14,534 nucleotides of DNA from Baffinella frigidus (Eukaryota > Cryptophyceae > Cryptomonadales > Baffinellaceae): assembly GCA_026770585.1 (NCBI GenBank), contig MU646572.1, positions 360,797-375,330 of the forward strand, given 5' to 3'. Under the pieces are notes generated by a model, which saw only the letters and a list, made by a program, of their open reading frames with translations, was not told the origin of the DNA and ran no database searches. The position numbers and the translations under genes were made by a program. Positions 12,982-14,534 of this stretch are shown here, in pieces (position 1 is the first letter of the stretch; the number at the start of each line of letters is the position of its first letter).

Positions 12982-13104
12982 TACAGGGGTACCTCGCTCA
13001 TAAGAAACAGCCCCCCCCCCTAGGACCACCGTAGGGCCCTAGGCATAGGCCTACGGTAGGGTCCTATGGGGTGGACGGGTTCTTATGAGCGAGGTACCCC
13101 TGTA
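12982..13104. mobile_element. TACAGGGG-type foldback MITE
   Basis: A full copy of 123 bp with terminal TA, inverted ends TACAGGGGTACCTCGCTCAT, a poly-C run and the core CCGTAGGGCCCTAGGCATAG. Confidence 0.92.
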
Positions 13105-13385
13105 GGTCCTCACAATTCCCCTCGCCAACGCCTCGCCGCGGCAGCCCCGCGGAAACGTGTTGTATTTTCCACAGCAGAAACGCTTTCTGTTTCCCACGGG
13201 CGGAAATGTTGCACATCGGGCGATGTGCCAGGCGCGCGTAGCTGCTCTCAGGGCTGAAATGTGCGAACATGAAAAAATCAAACCGGCAGAAAAATATCCT
13301 GTTCGCAGCGGCCGAAAACAATCTCCATTTTGGGAGGTGCGCGACGCCTCGCCTCGTGGAACATAAACTGCTAGGAGTGGCGTTG

Positions 13386-13489
13386 TATCCCTTAAGTGGC
13401 GAGTAGGCTCATACGCCCTACCGTAGGGCCCTAGGACCTGCCTAGGGCGAGTTAGGGCGAATATTCGCCCGTCCGCCACTTAAGGGATA
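13386..13489. mobile_element. TATCCC-type foldback MITE
   Basis: The ends TATCCCTTAAGTGGCGAG and CCGCCACTTAAGGGATA span 104 bp. It shares GGCTCATACGCCCTACCG and TAGGGCCCTAGGACCTGCCT with the copy at 2299-2403. An inner AGGGCGAATATTCGCCC palindrome replaces the GGGGTCAACCTCGACCCC centre of that copy. A TACAGGGA-type element begins two bases after it. Confidence 0.92.
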
Positions 13490-13490
13490 A

Positions 13491-13613
13491 TACAGGGATA
13501 CCTCCCTCATGAGAAACTGCCTTCCCCTAGGACCCTACAGTAGGCCTTTGCCTAGGGCCCTATGGTGGTCCTAGAGGGATGGGGTGGTTTCTTATGAGCG
13601 AGGTACCCCTGTA
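13491..13613. mobile_element. TACAGGGG-type foldback MITE (tandem copy 1)
   Basis: The left end is TACAGGGATACCTCCCTCAT, the right end GAGCGAGGTACCCCTGTA. The core is CCTACAGTAGGCCTTTGCCT. Its sister at 13615-13735 follows after a single base. Confidence 0.92.
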
Positions 13614-13614
13614 A

Positions 13615-13735
13615 TACAGGGATACCTCACTCATGAGAAACTGCCTCCCCCCAGGACCCTACAGTAGGCCTTTGCCTAGGGCCCTATGGTGGTCCTGGAG
13701 GGGGGGCAGTTTCTTATGAGCGAGGTACCCCTGTA
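13615..13735. mobile_element. TACAGGGG-type foldback MITE (tandem copy 2)
   Basis: Nearly identical to the preceding copy, including the aberrant left end TACAGGGATACCTC and the core CCTACAGTAGGCCTTTGCCT. The pair probably arose by tandem duplication or insertion into the TA of the first. Confidence 0.92.
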
Positions 13736-13888
13736 CAGTACAGGGTGCGCACGCCTCGCTCCCTTCCCGGCGCTCCATCTGAGGACCGCCTCAATCTGCC
13801 CCGAGCCCTAAGTGATTCTACTTTGGAGTCCTCATAACCTTGCGTCCTTAGGTGCCCTTAGAGCCTAGATTCCCACAGGGCCTACATG

Positions 13889-14008
13889 TACAGAGGAACC
13901 TCGCTCATAAGGAGCCGTGCCCCCCCTAGGACCCTACAGTAGGCCTATGGCCTTACAGTGGTCTTTGGGGGGGGGGGGCTCCTTATGAGCAAGGTGCATC
14001 ACCCTGTA
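13889..14008. mobile_element. diverged TACAGGGG-type foldback MITE
   Basis: The ends TACAGAGGAACCTCGCTCAT and ATGAGCAAGGTGCATCACCC enclose the core CCTACAGTAGGCC and a poly-G run of 13. It is the most diverged full-length copy. Confidence 0.85.
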
Positions 14009-14120
14009 AGCTTCCCTCTCGTCCTGGCAGCTTCCCTCTATTCACCGTAACATCGGGGTAACCATGTATTGCACGCCGTCTCTGGGGCAGTCCTCGCGGC
14101 TTCACTGCAGCGGTGCACTT

Positions 14121-14173
14121 CTACGGTAAGGTCCTAGGAGGAGGCAGTTTCTTATGAGCGAGGTACCCCTGTA
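14121..14173. mobile_element. 5'-truncated TACAGGGG-type element
   Basis: Only the right half is present: CTACGGTAAGGTCCTAGG, then CAGTTTCTTATGAGCGAGGT and ACCCCTGTA. The left half is missing. Confidence 0.87.
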
Positions 14174-14219
14174 TTCACCGCCCGCCACGCGAGCGGTGCC
14201 CCGAGGCAGGCCCCGTCCC

Positions 14220-14338
14220 TACAGGGGTACCTCGCTCATAAGAAACCGCCACCCTCCCAGGACCACCGTAGGGCCCTAGGCGTAGGCCTACTGTAGGGTC
14301 CTAGGGGGGCGGCGGTTTATGAGCGAGGTACCCCTGTA
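14220..14338. mobile_element. TACAGGGG-type foldback MITE, rightmost copy
   Basis: A full 119-bp copy with TACAGGGGTACCTCGCTCAT, the core CCGTAGGGCCCTAGGCGTAG and right end GAGCGAGGTACCCCTGTA. TTCACCGCCCGCC follows it, as it also follows the truncated copy ending at 14173. Confidence 0.92.
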
Positions 14339-14414
14339 TTCACCGCCCGCCTAATATCGAAGTACCCATGTATTGCACGCCGGTGCTGAAGCCGTCCTGG
14401 CAGCTTCACGCTAG

Positions 14415-14525
14415 TCACCGCCCGCCACGCGAGCGGTGGCGCGACCCGTGCGGCCCGGAGCCCTTGCGATCCGCACCCGGGGACGGGGCGAGCGCCGCCA
14501 GCACGAACAGCCCCAAGAGCCCCGC
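14415..14525 (-). CDS. possible 3'-terminal exon with a hydrophobic segment at the window edge
   Basis: After an acceptor-like CTCCACAG the minus strand reads AGLLGLFVLAALAPSPGADR, then 16 basic and Gly-rich residues and a TGA at 14415-14417. The hydrophobic stretch looks like a signal-peptide core but the upstream part is off the window. It overlaps repeated sequence at its 3' end, so it may be chance. Confidence 0.2.
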   Translation of the reverse strand, partial: AGLLGLFVLAALAPSPGADRKGSGPHGSRHRSRGGR

Positions 14526-14534
14526 CTGTGGAGG

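Larger units (their letters stand above)
12711..13880. mobile_element. roughly 1.17-kb element with ~75-bp inverted ends, carrying nested MITEs
   Basis: The left end (CTGTGGGTATCTAGGCTCTA, then AAGGACGCAAGGTTATGAGG and ATTCACTTAGG, 12713-12789) pairs with the right end at 13806-13879 at roughly 85-90 percent by eye. Inside are a tandem pair GAGTTGACTGGAAACTCCGG (12815-12875), a unique stretch at 13143-13380, one TATCCC-type element and three TACAGGGG-type elements. No transposase is recognised. The ends do not match a transposon superfamily I can name. Confidence 0.75.
14030..14450. repeat. segmental repeats around the rightmost elements
   Basis: The string TTCACCGCCCGCCACGCGAG or a variant occurs at 14174, 14339 (partial) and 14415. 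A second module (ACCATGTATTGCACGCCG, CAGTCCT/CGTCCT, GGCTTCAC or CAGCTTCAC) occurs at about 14062-14110 and 14366-14410. The edge of the window is thus a tandemly duplicated block with elements interspersed. Confidence 0.78.

Noticed and set aside
8083-14338. Long frames across TACAGGGG-type repeats (GTSLIRN, SEVPLYP peptides) as genes
   Set aside because: The peptide is the translation of the inverted-repeat ends and appears in several frames and both strands. It reflects the MITE sequence, not a protein family.
12982-14338. CRISPR array
   Set aside because: The repeats are about 120-bp foldback elements with irregular spacing and TA ends, in a eukaryotic genome. There are no uniform short repeats and spacers.

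Overview
The window is nuclear DNA of a eukaryotic alga with a complex (secondary, red-lineage) plastid. It holds two intron-rich genes in head-to-head orientation. Everything else is introns and intergenic DNA packed with small foldback elements, telomere-like minisatellites and local duplications. The eukaryotic call rests on reconstructed GT...AG splicing and on the two protein families. The plastid call rests on the FKBP precursor, which has an ER signal, a transit peptide with Phe near the expected cleavage point, and a twin-arginine lumen signal. A cryptophyte is my best guess: I recall, but cannot verify, that translations of the commonest repeat here (GTSLIRN...) occur in cryptophyte protein predictions.

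Left half, minus strand (790-5466): the first six coding exons of cyclase-associated protein (CAP), an actin-turnover factor. They were assembled by matching the spliced translation to the CAP N-terminal helical domain. The C-terminal half lies beyond base 1. Middle (5467-6041): a 575-bp divergent promoter region with G-rich repeats. Right half, plus strand (6042-12431): a complete six-exon gene for a thylakoid-lumen FKBP-type protein of about 307 residues. From 12432 to the right edge there is no recognised gene, only a roughly 1.17-kb inverted-repeat element and a dense cluster of a ~120-bp foldback family.

The most interesting pattern is that exons in both genes are accompanied by short, diverged 'echoes' of their own edges in the neighbouring introns. 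Upstream echoes copy the intron end plus the 5' part of the exon. Downstream echoes copy the 3' part of the exon plus a 5' splice site. They occur around CAP exons 3, 4, 5 and 6 and FKBP exons 2 and 4, and several are separated from the exon or from each other by a foldback element or a telomere-like array. In three places CCCTAAC/CCCCAAA-type arrays run directly into a 3' splice site or its echo, with the C-rich strand as sense. Together with AG|GT at both ends of five of ten introns, this suggests introns built by repeated element insertion and break repair at splice junctions.

At least five foldback families are present: A (TTATCCGGGG ends), B (CCACCCGAAG ends), X (CCACCARCCCTCA ends), TACAGGGG-type and TATCCCTTAAG-type. 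No transposase, rRNA, tRNA or CRISPR was found.
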